From Ruminococcaceae bacterium UBA1730 (lineage in GTDB: Bacteria; Bacillota; Clostridia; Oscillospirales; Acutalibacteraceae), in NCBI GenBank assembly GCA_002315935.1, contig DCII01000064.1, positions 1 through 30,108 of the forward strand: 30,108 nt of DNA, in the 5' to 3' direction. The position numbers were made by a program, and so were the translations under genes. Within the stretch, counting starts at the first letter, position 1; each line of letters begins with the position of its first letter. Below, one piece after another: positions 21,785 to 30,108 of this stretch. Below the pieces are notes generated by a model. The model worked only from the letters and a program-made list of their open reading frames with translations. It did not search any database and was not told the DNA's origin.

Positions 21785-22399
21785 ATGAGCAAAAAATTTA
21801 TTAACAGGATAAAGCGATCGCTTTGCAGAAATTCAGGAGGTTTTTCTCTTGTTGAGCTTGTTGTCTGCATTGCGGTTCTCGGCGTTCTTGCAGTAGGCGT
21901 TGCAATGATGCTGAGTGCGGGAACGAACTCGTATACCAAAGTTAATAAGAGGGTTAACACCTCATATCGGACCCAGATTGCGTTGACTCAGATGAAGGAA
22001 TTCTTTATTGACTGCGATGCAATCTGCGAGGATGAAAACGGCGACATCTACATTCAGAATACGGATGAAGGCGGAAACAAGGTTGTTTATCTTTTCACCT
22101 TCAACAGCGGCGAGAGCAAGGTGTATCTCGAAACCTTCAGAATTGCCGGAGACCTTATTTCAAATAATGACAGGCAGCCCTTCGCAAGCCATATCTCGGA
22201 TTTCGAAATTGAATTGCATGAAGCAAGAGCAACCGGATATATTGACAACACAACGGTCAGTATAACATCAACTCTTGATAAAACATCCAGCAGCAGAAAA
22301 CAGATATTCTCGTTGAAAAATAGGCCTGTGTTTGTTAACAGCACGGATCGGGCGGACGAAACAATTCCGCAAGCATTTGCAAGATTGATAGGAGGTTAA
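21785..22399 (+). CDS. PilW-like minor prepilin
   Basis: The start is the ATG six bases after AAGGTGG (21772-21778). The 204-residue prepilin has a basic leader (KRSLCRNSGG) cut before F20. The mature start FSLVELVVCIAVLGVLAVGV has Glu at +5, and a helix with TQIALTQMKEFF follows. PilW/GspJ-type subunits have this layout: an early long helix, then a beta-rich domain with a threonine-rich end. The leader ends in GG rather than KG, a small departure from the other prepilins here. It closes the run of minor pilins and lies six bases before the giant secreted protein, whose ribosome site lies in its last codons. Confidence 0.82.
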   Translation: MSKKFINRIKRSLCRNSGGFSLVELVVCIAVLGVLAVGVAMMLSAGTNSYTKVNKRVNTSYRTQIALTQMKEFFIDCDAICEDENGDIYIQNTDEGGNKVVYLFTFNSGESKVYLETFRIAGDLISNNDRQPFASHISDFEIELHEARATGYIDNTTVSITSTLDKTSSSRKQIFSLKNRPVFVNSTDRADETIPQAFARLIGG

Positions 22400-22405
22400 G
22401 CTGAA

Positions 22406-25400
22406 ATGAAGAAAAAATTAAGCAAAAAGAAGATAGCTTTGTCAGTTACCTCCGTGGTTCTTGTTGTTGCAATTCTTGCCGCTTTTGTTCCGAGTGCACT
22501 TGCCTCAACGGACAGGTCTCTTGAATATATCGAGCTTCTCAAGCAGAAAAATTCCTTTAAAATTCTTGAAATTGCTCCATCGGAGAATGACGGCGTTATA
22601 GGCTATTACATCAAGGATTCAGAGCCGATTGCCAACTGGAAGGAAAGAGCGGCAATGCTCACCTCTCCCGATTCGAGAGAATCATATGTTAACAACGATG
22701 TCAATAAAAAGCTTCTTGCTCAGGGAGTAATGAGCACGAAAGCAGAAGATGCACCCTTGTATCTCGAAGAATTATATGATGAATACTATCCTTGGGAAAT
22801 CACAAATCCCGAGAAATACAGCATTCTTGAGCTTGATGCCGATGAATCAATCAAGGTCAAGGGCAGAGTTGAAGAAACAACCCCCGGCGAAGGTGACTAT
22901 GTTTCGAACGATTCTTATGTTCCCGTTGAAAATTTCTTTGAGAATTATTTTGATTATTCAACATGGAGAACCACTCTCGGCGAAACTCTTCGTGAAAAGC
23001 TTGATGCTGATTATGAGGTTGATAAGTTCACAAGCTCAAAGCTTCTTTCCGTCAATAAGGGCGATAAGTCATTGACTGTTTTCGGCTCAACGGAAACAAA
23101 CTGGTCTCAGCAGTATGCAGTCAGCTCGGCGGCAGTTCTTTATGACCTTGCAGAGGTTTATGAAAATTCCGATTATTATGCAATCGAAATGCAAGAAAAT
23201 AAGGATATGCCGGGTTATTATCAGGGCGGTTCCTTCGTTCTTTCGCTTGATGCAAAGGTCTGGAACGGCAAGGGTCAGGTTTCAATCGTTCCCTATGACG
23301 AAAACGGCAACATTGTCAAATATTCTCCCAATATCTCAAAGCAGTATTGGTTCCGTCAGGAAACGGTCAAGACGGGTCACTATGAATTCAGATATACCGT
23401 TCCCGAGAATTCACGCATCAAATATATTCAGATTAAATTTGACATTGACCGCATTGAGGCTTCGGCAACATTCACCAATATAAATGTATATAAATACAAC
23501 AAGAATTATTTCGATATAACCAAGTGGAACGGCAACGGAGACACGATAACAAAGAAGGACGGCGTTATCACCGTTAAGTCAAATAATTCCGAACCCGAAA
23601 TTTACAGTGCAACCGCAAACAAACAGAGCGGAAAATATTATATCGAATGCGATAAGCATTCTCTCTATTCGCTTACCTACCATACCGAGATTATGCCCGG
23701 AGGCGGCAAATCAAGAGTTTATGTCTATGGTTATGACGAAAGCGGAAATCTTATCGGAGGCAAAACATCCCTTATTTCCGAGGATAAACAGTGCAAAAAG
23801 GATTCCGGAACATATACAGTTGATTTTGAAACCGGAAACGCAAAATACCTTGCAGTTGTTTTGACCTTTGATACAAATGGAATTTCGGGAGAACGCAAAG
23901 CATACTATTCACACGTTTCACTCACGAAATCGCTTGACTATAAGGAGCAGGAATTAGTTGCAACCCACAGACAGGTTATTGACCATTTCAACAGCGGAGA
24001 GGTCGGCCTTGAATACGGAAGCAATATCTTCAATTTCCATGAATGGTACAGCTCCGGAAGCTACAATAAGAGTTCATCATCCGAGATGAGTTCATCAGTT
24101 GTTGCCGATGAATCAAACGGAATAATCAATATCACAAATAAAGCTTCAACCGCAACGAGCGATGTTTTCAGAGCAACGAACAATATGTATTATATTCCCG
24201 TTGACGATGCATCCGAATATCATCTTTCATTTACGGTAAACAGCAGCACAACGGATGCTCATACAGCCACAATAATTTATTGCGGAGAAGACAAATCAAA
24301 AATCAGCAGCGAAACCTTCTATTTCACTCCGAGAGCCGCAGGTCCCGATGAATATTCATGCGACTTCACAACTCTTACGGATTGCAGATGGCTTCAGATA
24401 AGCTTCGGAAACACGGTGACGGGTCAGAGAAATGTATTCTCGAGCATCTCTCTTCGCAAAAACGAAGCTCCGAAGGTTTATTATTACAGCCTTATTTTTA
24501 CAAAGGTTCCCTCGGTAAGCAATATTGAATCACTGCCCACAGGAACTCCGCTTTACACTCCCACATACACCAAGGTCGGAACAGGCGGAAGCTTCACCGA
24601 TTTTGAAGACGGAGAGAAGTATTATACCTATGACAGCTATTCGCAGGAATATATTCTCATAACAGACACCTCTTCAATCGAGTCCGGAAAAGATATTTAT
24701 AAATTCAGCGGTGTTTACAGCTATTACGGAAATGTAGGCGACGAAGGACTTACCTACAATATCAAGAGCGAATACTATACCGCAGAAATCAATTATGACG
24801 GATTCACTCTTGTCAGCAACCCTTCAAGTCTCGGCGTAGGCACGGTTTACTACATGAAGGATGATGCAACAGGCGAATATTATACTGCGGGTATCGTTAA
24901 CGATTCAACGGTATTTGACAGCAGCGTGAAATATTATGTCAACTCATCGGTCATCAAGGAAACATATGATGAGCTTCATCCATATTGGGTTGTTGCCGAT
25001 AAGTTTGAGCCGGCCGATGATGACACAGCTCTCTTCACGAGCAAAAGTGACGGCTACAAATATGTCGGCGAAGGAAAAGGCGATTATAAATTTGTTGCAG
25101 ACCCTGCCGGCGGAGAAGAAATGATTTTTTCAACTCCTCTTGTCTACTATAAGGGCGGAATGAAAAACAACGAGTGGTTCAAGAAGGGCGTTCTTAACTG
25201 CAACGAGGAAGAGCTCAGCAAAATTGCTGTTTCGGTTACAACTGTTACCACCACATATCTTAATTCGCTCCTTATAAAAAAGGCGGACGGAACCATAGAT
25301 GATGAATCCCTTGTTTACTTCCTTCAGGGATATGAGCTTTTTGTATTCTCATATGGCGGTGTTGAAGGAAACGCCACTTATAAAGAGGATATTGATGTCA

Positions 25401-28400
25401 TAGTCAGAAACGACATTCTCAAGGAAGCAAATGATTCATGGGAAACCGTCGGCACGAGCGGCGAAGAGGTTGCAACCTCGCAGTATAAGATTCCTGTTAT
25501 GATTGATAACAGAATCTGTAGCATGACCTCCGAAAAGGATAGCAAAAACAAAAACTTTGCCAATCTTCCCGGCCTTGCTAATGACCTGTGCGTGGATATA
25601 ACCTCAAAGGGCGGCGTTAACAAGTATATCTATAAGTATGATAACGATGACATCGGCATTAATATCAAGTCAATCGTTAACAGTTCGTTCCTTTCAAGAA
25701 TGAAGGAGCCGTATACGGATGTCAATTCTCCGTATTATGCCGTGTATAAGGAAATCGTTTGCGAAAACTTCATCAGAAGTGCAAATAAGGATAAGTATTC
25801 CCAGCTTGACACGGAGGTTACGGAAGCGGCGGCAATCAGATATATTCTGAATTACAGAGGTCAGAGAATTCAGCACTATAAAGAGAAAATCAGAATTCTT
25901 GAGATTCAGCCCTATACCGAAAAATCAGACCTTCTTGAGGCCGATGGTTCGCTCAAAACGATGGTTAAGCAGTGGTTCTCGCCAACGGGCGATCTGACCT
26001 ATGTCAACGAAAATAACGAAGTTAAAGAGATAGATATTGAGGTCACAACAATGGCTCTCGGTGAGCTTGCCGCAAAGAACGGCTCCATTGTTGAAAATAA
26101 CGATGTTATCTATATCGGTTCATCGCTCAGGAACTTCGATATTGTTGCCAACCACGCAACGGGCGGAACACAGCCTGATGATGAAGGCCATATTGTTCCG
26201 GATTATGAGGATAATGCTCTTGACGGAGTTTATTATTCAAGCACGGGTGATACGGTTGCGACGGGTCTTTCCGGCGGTAAAAGAGCTCCCCTTGCCGGGC
26301 TTGTCGGAAATGATTATTTTGCATTCAGAGATATAGAAATTCTCGGCATTAAATTGGGAAGTGTCCTCGAAGGCGGAGTGCTTGACCTTTGGTATATTGA
26401 CGATTCGAACTGTACTCTCAGAAAATCCGGCAATGATATGACCGTCAATATCAAGGAACAGCTTGAGTTATTTGCAGATTCGGGCAGACCGATTATCTAT
26501 TCCGATGACCTTGTTGAAAACGAATTTGTCGGCGAATTCAAGGTTAATATTACATACGGAATTGAAGCATGGGACGAAGACGAGGATCTTCCGATTATGC
26601 GGTTCATCGCTGACCTCGACACCAATGGCGAAGACCTTCCCGAGGGTGTTCAGCCGTCATTCGAATGGTTCTGCCAGTCGGATTCCGGACTTGACAGCAC
26701 AACATCATCCATCAACAAGGGAATTGTTCTTGAACAGGATATTGACAACGACGGAATCAACGAGAGCATTTATCAGTTTATTTTCAAAGAAGGAACTTCT
26801 CTCAGAGGCTACGGCGATTATTACGCAAAGGCAACCTTCAAATTCTCTAAGTCAAAGTATAAAGGTCTGAGAGAGATTGATGACCTTCGTTCTCAGAGAG
26901 TCGGTCTTACGAAAGAGGACATAGAATACAGCCTTTATTTCAAGAGCGGACTGAAGCATAATCTTAAAACCGTTGAAGCTGTTTTAGAGCTTAACGGCGA
27001 TGGATATATGCCTAATCTTAAATCAAACGGCGGTCAGAACTTTATCTTCGATTTCGTCTGGAAGAGCTGTTCACGAACCGGCGGATTCGGCCAGAAGCAT
27101 ACCGAAAGCGTTACATATTCTCCCGACCCGTTCACACCGGGTTCAGGATATAACCCGTATACGGACAGAAAGATTACAACAACCGTAACCTTTGATGAAA
27201 GCCGTTATGGTTATGAATTGAGCTTATATGTTGATGCGGCGGATGATGATGATCCGACTCTCCAAATCAACTATTCATCATTAATCAATGCTCTGAATAA
27301 GGAGAAGGATACAGGAACAATCAGATACTATAGGTTCAATCCCAAGGGAGACGGCACAACCGTTGTTTCCGAATCGGGTATTGCTCTGAATAAGGATTGC
27401 TTTGATAACAGCTCATACACCTACGAGTGCATGACAAATGTCTTCAAGAACAATCAGAATATATTCAGCGAAACGATGCTCAACATGAATAAAAATCTTG
27501 AGCGTAACAACCTTCTGAAATTCTCTAATCTTTCCGCTCCTGAAATCGTAGTAACTCAGCAACCGATATGCTATCCGAATACTCTTTCGGGCGATGCACT
27601 TGAATTCAAATTCAAGATTTTGAATTATACCGATGATACAATTGCAACGGCAAGATACAGATATGAATTCTATGTCGATAACAATTCAGACGGCAAGTTC
27701 AGTGCAAATGAGCTTACCGATGCCAATGTTTTCGGTGCAGGAAATTCCGCAATGGAGGATAACCTCAAGGCATCAACTCTGGAAAAGATAAACGAATATA
27801 AGTTCTATAAGAAATTCCCGGCGTCAACCGCAGGCATTGTTCCGTGGAAATTCATAATTATCAAGGTAGGCGATAAGGTTACCGAAGCAACAACCCATAA
27901 TTCGATAACAAACTATGCCTATATTAAGCCGAGCGAAGCAACTCAGGTTACGGCGGTTCAGATTCTTCCTGCAAACTGGCAGGCAAATTATCGCAGAGTT
28001 TTAAGTGTCGGCGATGAGAAAAATCATCAGTATTCAGATGTTTACAGAGGCTCCGTTTTCCTCAGCGATATATTTGTCAGCGATGGCCTTATTGGAGGAA
28101 CGGATCATCTTCCGTTTTCGAGAATAATCAATTACGGCATTTACAGCGGAAACACATTCCAGAAGAATGTTGCCGGAAGGAAAAATGCAAAATATGATGA
28201 CGATTTGGCAAAGGTAACGGGCGATAATCCGGGAATGAAGGTTAAACCGATTTCGGTTGATTTCACAGTCGGAACCGACTTCGTGCTGAATGTCAGCTTC
28301 AAGAGCGTTTCGGAAATCAATGAAATTCAGGATCAGAAGAACGGAACTGAAATTCTCTATAATGAGCTGAAGATTTATGATATGCTCATTCTCGGCTTCG

Positions 28401-29992
28401 GTGATTCATACGGACGCCATGAGCAGGACCTTACGGAGGGTGTTGCTCTTGCGGGAACGAATGAAGGCTTCCAGCAGGGTTCGGTTAAAGCGATTGAAAG
28501 GCTTATAGACGACGGCAAGGCAACGCTTTTCTGCCATGATACCGCATATTATTCAAACAATTTCGTTTCATATATTGCAAACGATATTGCCAACTGGATT
28601 TCTCAGGGAATCACAAAGATTGTTGATTTCTTCAAAACAATGTTCGGCGGAGATGAAACCATTTCTGCAAATCTTCATGCTTCAAGAGTTAAGCAGGGTT
28701 ATTATCTCAACATCGGTCTTCGTGATAAGCTCGGTCTTGACCGTTACGGCGTAACGAAGAATATCAAGGACAGAATCATAGGCCGAGATAAATATAACAC
28801 ATATAACGATATTGAGTATAATGATAAGAACCTTCGAAACGGTCACGACTATTCAACCATCTATTATGATGCAAGAAAGAGTGATACCGGTGCATGGCAT
28901 AAGGTCAGCGATACCTTCACCTCTGAAATGATATGGAACCTCGGTGAAACAATGACCGTCGGCGAAAGAGTTCAGGAATTTCTTGACGGCGGCTATGACA
29001 TAGCTTATGCTCCTAATAAAAACAGGGAGTATGTTGATGTATTTTTCCATGGATATACAGATTTCGTTATCGAAAAATTCAGGAAAGATGATGGCGTTGA
29101 TGAACAGAAGGTTGCATTGACGAATAAGATTACGCAGGTCAATTCCGGTCAGATAACAAACTATCCGTATGAAATTGATACTCCGAAAACGATGGTCAAT
29201 GACCGCAAGGAATACGGAACGCTTGATATTATGCCGACCCATGACCAGGTTTATCAGGTTTCGCTTCAGACCGATGAAAACGGCGACGGCACAACCGTTT
29301 GGTATTGCCTTGCCAATACGGACACGAAATTTGATAATAACTATAACAGCTTCAGAAACAATGCAACGAACGGCTATTTCATCTACACTCATAAGAATGT
29401 AACATACACGGGTTCAGGCCATTCGAATATGTTCACGGAGTCCGAAGCAAAGCTCTTTATCAACACAATTGTTGCCGCTTACAGAATTGTTGCGGATAAA
29501 CCGATGATGAATTTTGTTAAGGAGGATGGTTTGACGATCATAACCCATAAGGCTTTAACAACTGTTAAAGACGGCGATTCAATGAAGATTGAAGATGATA
29601 AGCTTTACTTCAAGGTTAAGGATACAAGCGTTGATTCAGAGGTTGTCAAGACCCTCGGTGTTAAATTCTATCTGACCGCAACGCCGACAACAGTCAACGG
29701 AGAAACAACCTACACCTATTCGAATTGCATCGCAGAGATGGATAATGTCAGAGGTAACAGAGTAACAACAATTGATATAGTGGATAATGACGGCTTAGAC
29801 AGAAAAGATGTAATCTATAAGGATGCCCTTAAGCTTACTCCCGAAGGAGACGACGACTATAACGAGGTTGTTATTTACGCCGTTCCGTCATCAACATCAA
29901 CGGGATTTGCCGGAGAGGAAAAGGCAGAAACCGTTTACGGTGACCACACAACAATCACTCTCCGTGAGCTGACTCTCAGATCTCTTGTCTAA
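22406..29992 (+). CDS. Giant secreted multidomain protein of the pilus operon (candidate tip adhesin, PilY1 stand-in)
   Basis: The 2528-residue protein has a Sec signal (1-33, cut at ALA|STDR) and starts 11 bases after AGGAGG. Visible parts by residue: an ILEIAP motif near 52; three beta-sandwich segments resembling carbohydrate-binding modules (about 174-365, 368-535, 540-690), each opening with a FDxxxW or FNFHEW pattern; a Tyr-rich region (about 691-900); alpha/beta segments with ILEIQP (about 1162), DVIYIGSS (about 1233), GRPIIYSDDL (about 1360), YDMLILGFGDSY (about 1991) and LFCHDT (about 2041); and a TYTGSGHSN...EAKLFINT block (about 2332-2355). The last motifs recall, from memory, the DUF5057 family of Clostridia. 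EF-hand-like loops lie at 1445, 1758 and 2290. No LPXTG or membrane anchor is seen at the C-terminus. Its place after the minor pilins suggests pilus-linked surface display. Its exact function is unknown. Confidence 0.75.
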   Translation: MKKKLSKKKIALSVTSVVLVVAILAAFVPSALASTDRSLEYIELLKQKNSFKILEIAPSENDGVIGYYIKDSEPIANWKERAAMLTSPDSRESYVNNDVNKKLLAQGVMSTKAEDAPLYLEELYDEYYPWEITNPEKYSILELDADESIKVKGRVEETTPGEGDYVSNDSYVPVENFFENYFDYSTWRTTLGETLREKLDADYEVDKFTSSKLLSVNKGDKSLTVFGSTETNWSQQYAVSSAAVLYDLAEVYENSDYYAIEMQENKDMPGYYQGGSFVLSLDAKVWNGKGQVSIVPYDENGNIVKYSPNISKQYWFRQETVKTGHYEFRYTVPENSRIKYIQIKFDIDRIEASATFTNINVYKYNKNYFDITKWNGNGDTITKKDGVITVKSNNSEPEIYSATANKQSGKYYIECDKHSLYSLTYHTEIMPGGGKSRVYVYGYDESGNLIGGKTSLISEDKQCKKDSGTYTVDFETGNAKYLAVVLTFDTNGISGERKAYYSHVSLTKSLDYKEQELVATHRQVIDHFNSGEVGLEYGSNIFNFHEWYSSGSYNKSSSSEMSSSVVADESNGIINITNKASTATSDVFRATNNMYYIPVDDASEYHLSFTVNSSTTDAHTATIIYCGEDKSKISSETFYFTPRAAGPDEYSCDFTTLTDCRWLQISFGNTVTGQRNVFSSISLRKNEAPKVYYYSLIFTKVPSVSNIESLPTGTPLYTPTYTKVGTGGSFTDFEDGEKYYTYDSYSQEYILITDTSSIESGKDIYKFSGVYSYYGNVGDEGLTYNIKSEYYTAEINYDGFTLVSNPSSLGVGTVYYMKDDATGEYYTAGIVNDSTVFDSSVKYYVNSSVIKETYDELHPYWVVADKFEPADDDTALFTSKSDGYKYVGEGKGDYKFVADPAGGEEMIFSTPLVYYKGGMKNNEWFKKGVLNCNEEELSKIAVSVTTVTTTYLNSLLIKKADGTIDDESLVYFLQGYELFVFSYGGVEGNATYKEDIDVIVRNDILKEANDSWETVGTSGEEVATSQYKIPVMIDNRICSMTSEKDSKNKNFANLPGLANDLCVDITSKGGVNKYIYKYDNDDIGINIKSIVNSSFLSRMKEPYTDVNSPYYAVYKEIVCENFIRSANKDKYSQLDTEVTEAAAIRYILNYRGQRIQHYKEKIRILEIQPYTEKSDLLEADGSLKTMVKQWFSPTGDLTYVNENNEVKEIDIEVTTMALGELAAKNGSIVENNDVIYIGSSLRNFDIVANHATGGTQPDDEGHIVPDYEDNALDGVYYSSTGDTVATGLSGGKRAPLAGLVGNDYFAFRDIEILGIKLGSVLEGGVLDLWYIDDSNCTLRKSGNDMTVNIKEQLELFADSGRPIIYSDDLVENEFVGEFKVNITYGIEAWDEDEDLPIMRFIADLDTNGEDLPEGVQPSFEWFCQSDSGLDSTTSSINKGIVLEQDIDNDGINESIYQFIFKEGTSLRGYGDYYAKATFKFSKSKYKGLREIDDLRSQRVGLTKEDIEYSLYFKSGLKHNLKTVEAVLELNGDGYMPNLKSNGGQNFIFDFVWKSCSRTGGFGQKHTESVTYSPDPFTPGSGYNPYTDRKITTTVTFDESRYGYELSLYVDAADDDDPTLQINYSSLINALNKEKDTGTIRYYRFNPKGDGTTVVSESGIALNKDCFDNSSYTYECMTNVFKNNQNIFSETMLNMNKNLERNNLLKFSNLSAPEIVVTQQPICYPNTLSGDALEFKFKILNYTDDTIATARYRYEFYVDNNSDGKFSANELTDANVFGAGNSAMEDNLKASTLEKINEYKFYKKFPASTAGIVPWKFIIIKVGDKVTEATTHNSITNYAYIKPSEATQVTAVQILPANWQANYRRVLSVGDEKNHQYSDVYRGSVFLSDIFVSDGLIGGTDHLPFSRIINYGIYSGNTFQKNVAGRKNAKYDDDLAKVTGDNPGMKVKPISVDFTVGTDFVLNVSFKSVSEINEIQDQKNGTEILYNELKIYDMLILGFGDSYGRHEQDLTEGVALAGTNEGFQQGSVKAIERLIDDGKATLFCHDTAYYSNNFVSYIANDIANWISQGITKIVDFFKTMFGGDETISANLHASRVKQGYYLNIGLRDKLGLDRYGVTKNIKDRIIGRDKYNTYNDIEYNDKNLRNGHDYSTIYYDARKSDTGAWHKVSDTFTSEMIWNLGETMTVGERVQEFLDGGYDIAYAPNKNREYVDVFFHGYTDFVIEKFRKDDGVDEQKVALTNKITQVNSGQITNYPYEIDTPKTMVNDRKEYGTLDIMPTHDQVYQVSLQTDENGDGTTVWYCLANTDTKFDNNYNSFRNNATNGYFIYTHKNVTYTGSGHSNMFTESEAKLFINTIVAAYRIVADKPMMNFVKEDGLTIITHKALTTVKDGDSMKIEDDKLYFKVKDTSVDSEVVKTLGVKFYLTATPTTVNGETTYTYSNCIAEMDNVRGNRVTTIDIVDNDGLDRKDVIYKDALKLTPEGDDDYNEVVIYAVPSSTSTGFAGEEKAETVYGDHTTITLRELTLRSLV

Positions 29993-30002
29993 ATCAATTG
30001 CG

Positions 30003-30035
30003 GCAATGCAAAGCAGAAAACCTGCTTTGCATTGC
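30003..30035. other. Perfect 14-bp inverted repeat after the giant gene
   Basis: GCAATGCAAAGCAG (30003-30016) pairs perfectly with CTGCTTTGCATTGC (30022-30035) around AAAAC. It begins ten bases after the stop codon, so it probably shapes the 3' end of the long operon mRNA. No T-run follows on the + strand, so intrinsic termination is doubtful. The adjacent CCGCAATGACG resembles ends of the REP-like cluster at 14701. Confidence 0.6.
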
Positions 30036-30082
30036 CCGCAATGACGAAAAAATCAATGCTCAGAATTTAGTATTTAATTAAA

Positions 30083-30108
30083 TTAAGGAAATGCTGATTA
30101 AATCGGCA
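30083..30108 (+). repeat. MITE-like element, copy D (left end, cut by window edge)
   Basis: TTAAGGAAATGCTGATTAA followed by ATCGGCA matches the left end of copy B at 13467-13492 with only two or three differences. The rest lies beyond the window. It stands 90 bases after the end of the giant gene and marks the right border of the pilus locus. Confidence 0.65.

Noticed and set aside
28853..29392. 179-codon open frame on the minus strand inside the giant gene
   Set aside because: It lies wholly antisense to a well-supported coding region, has no ribosome site, and its composition is what an antisense shadow would give.
29900..29992. Cell-wall sorting signal at the C-terminus of the giant protein
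   Set aside because: No LPXTG-like motif, hydrophobic span or basic tail. The protein ends in a beta-type segment.
30003..30047. Rho-independent terminator after the giant gene
   Set aside because: The stem is perfect but no T-run follows on the + strand, so it is listed as an inverted repeat only.

Overview
The window reads as chromosomal DNA from a low-to-moderate GC Gram-positive bacterium, most likely class Clostridia and plausibly a gut Oscillospiraceae/Ruminococcus-like organism. The evidence is strong Shine-Dalgarno sites, TTGACA-type promoters, several lipobox lipoproteins, and a type IV pilus (T4P) locus with no secretin (PilQ) gene, as expected for a cell with one membrane. The genus is inferred from gene content only. 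No rRNA, tRNA, CRISPR array or transposase gene was seen.

Region 1 (about 1-4590) is a metal-uptake operon on the + strand. A promoter with a Fur/Zur-like palindrome at its start point leads into a small Cys/His-rich membrane protein, a ZnuA-type lipoprotein, its ATPase and permease, and a small lipoprotein with a possible OB fold. The last four genes are tightly packed, with two ATGA overlaps. A lipoprotein with two tandem cystatin-like domains follows, and then a terminator shared with a convergent MFS transporter gene (about 4609-5892, - strand).

Region 2 (about 5893-14661) is the first part of the T4P locus: pilB (extension ATPase), pilT (retraction ATPase, own promoter), pilC (platform), a major pilin with a highly expressed codon style and its own terminator, a second pilin, a Wzy_C/O-antigen-ligase-like membrane protein (candidate pilin glycosylation enzyme), and pilD (prepilin peptidase). 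The pilB leader can form mutually exclusive hairpins that hide or expose its ribosome site. The ligase-like gene is preceded by a hairpin and a nine-codon minicistron.

Region 3 (about 14662-30108) starts with a repeat-rich gap and a promoter with a GC-rich leader hairpin. The second operon then runs almost without gaps: a natural PilM-PilN fusion, PilO, a PilV-like minor pilin, a very large PilX/GspK-like protein with a probable beta-solenoid body, two more minor pilins, and a 2528-residue secreted protein. That last protein has carbohydrate-binding-like beta-sandwich segments, several EF-hand-like calcium loops and repeated alpha/beta segments. Its position beside the minor pilins suggests a pilus-tip or pilus-dependent surface adhesin, a functional stand-in for PilY1.

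A short non-coding element with inverted ends (a MITE-like repeat) occurs four times: cut by the left edge, between the ligase-like gene and pilD, between two minor pilin genes (internally deleted and inverted), and cut by the right edge. It therefore brackets and punctuates the T4P locus.
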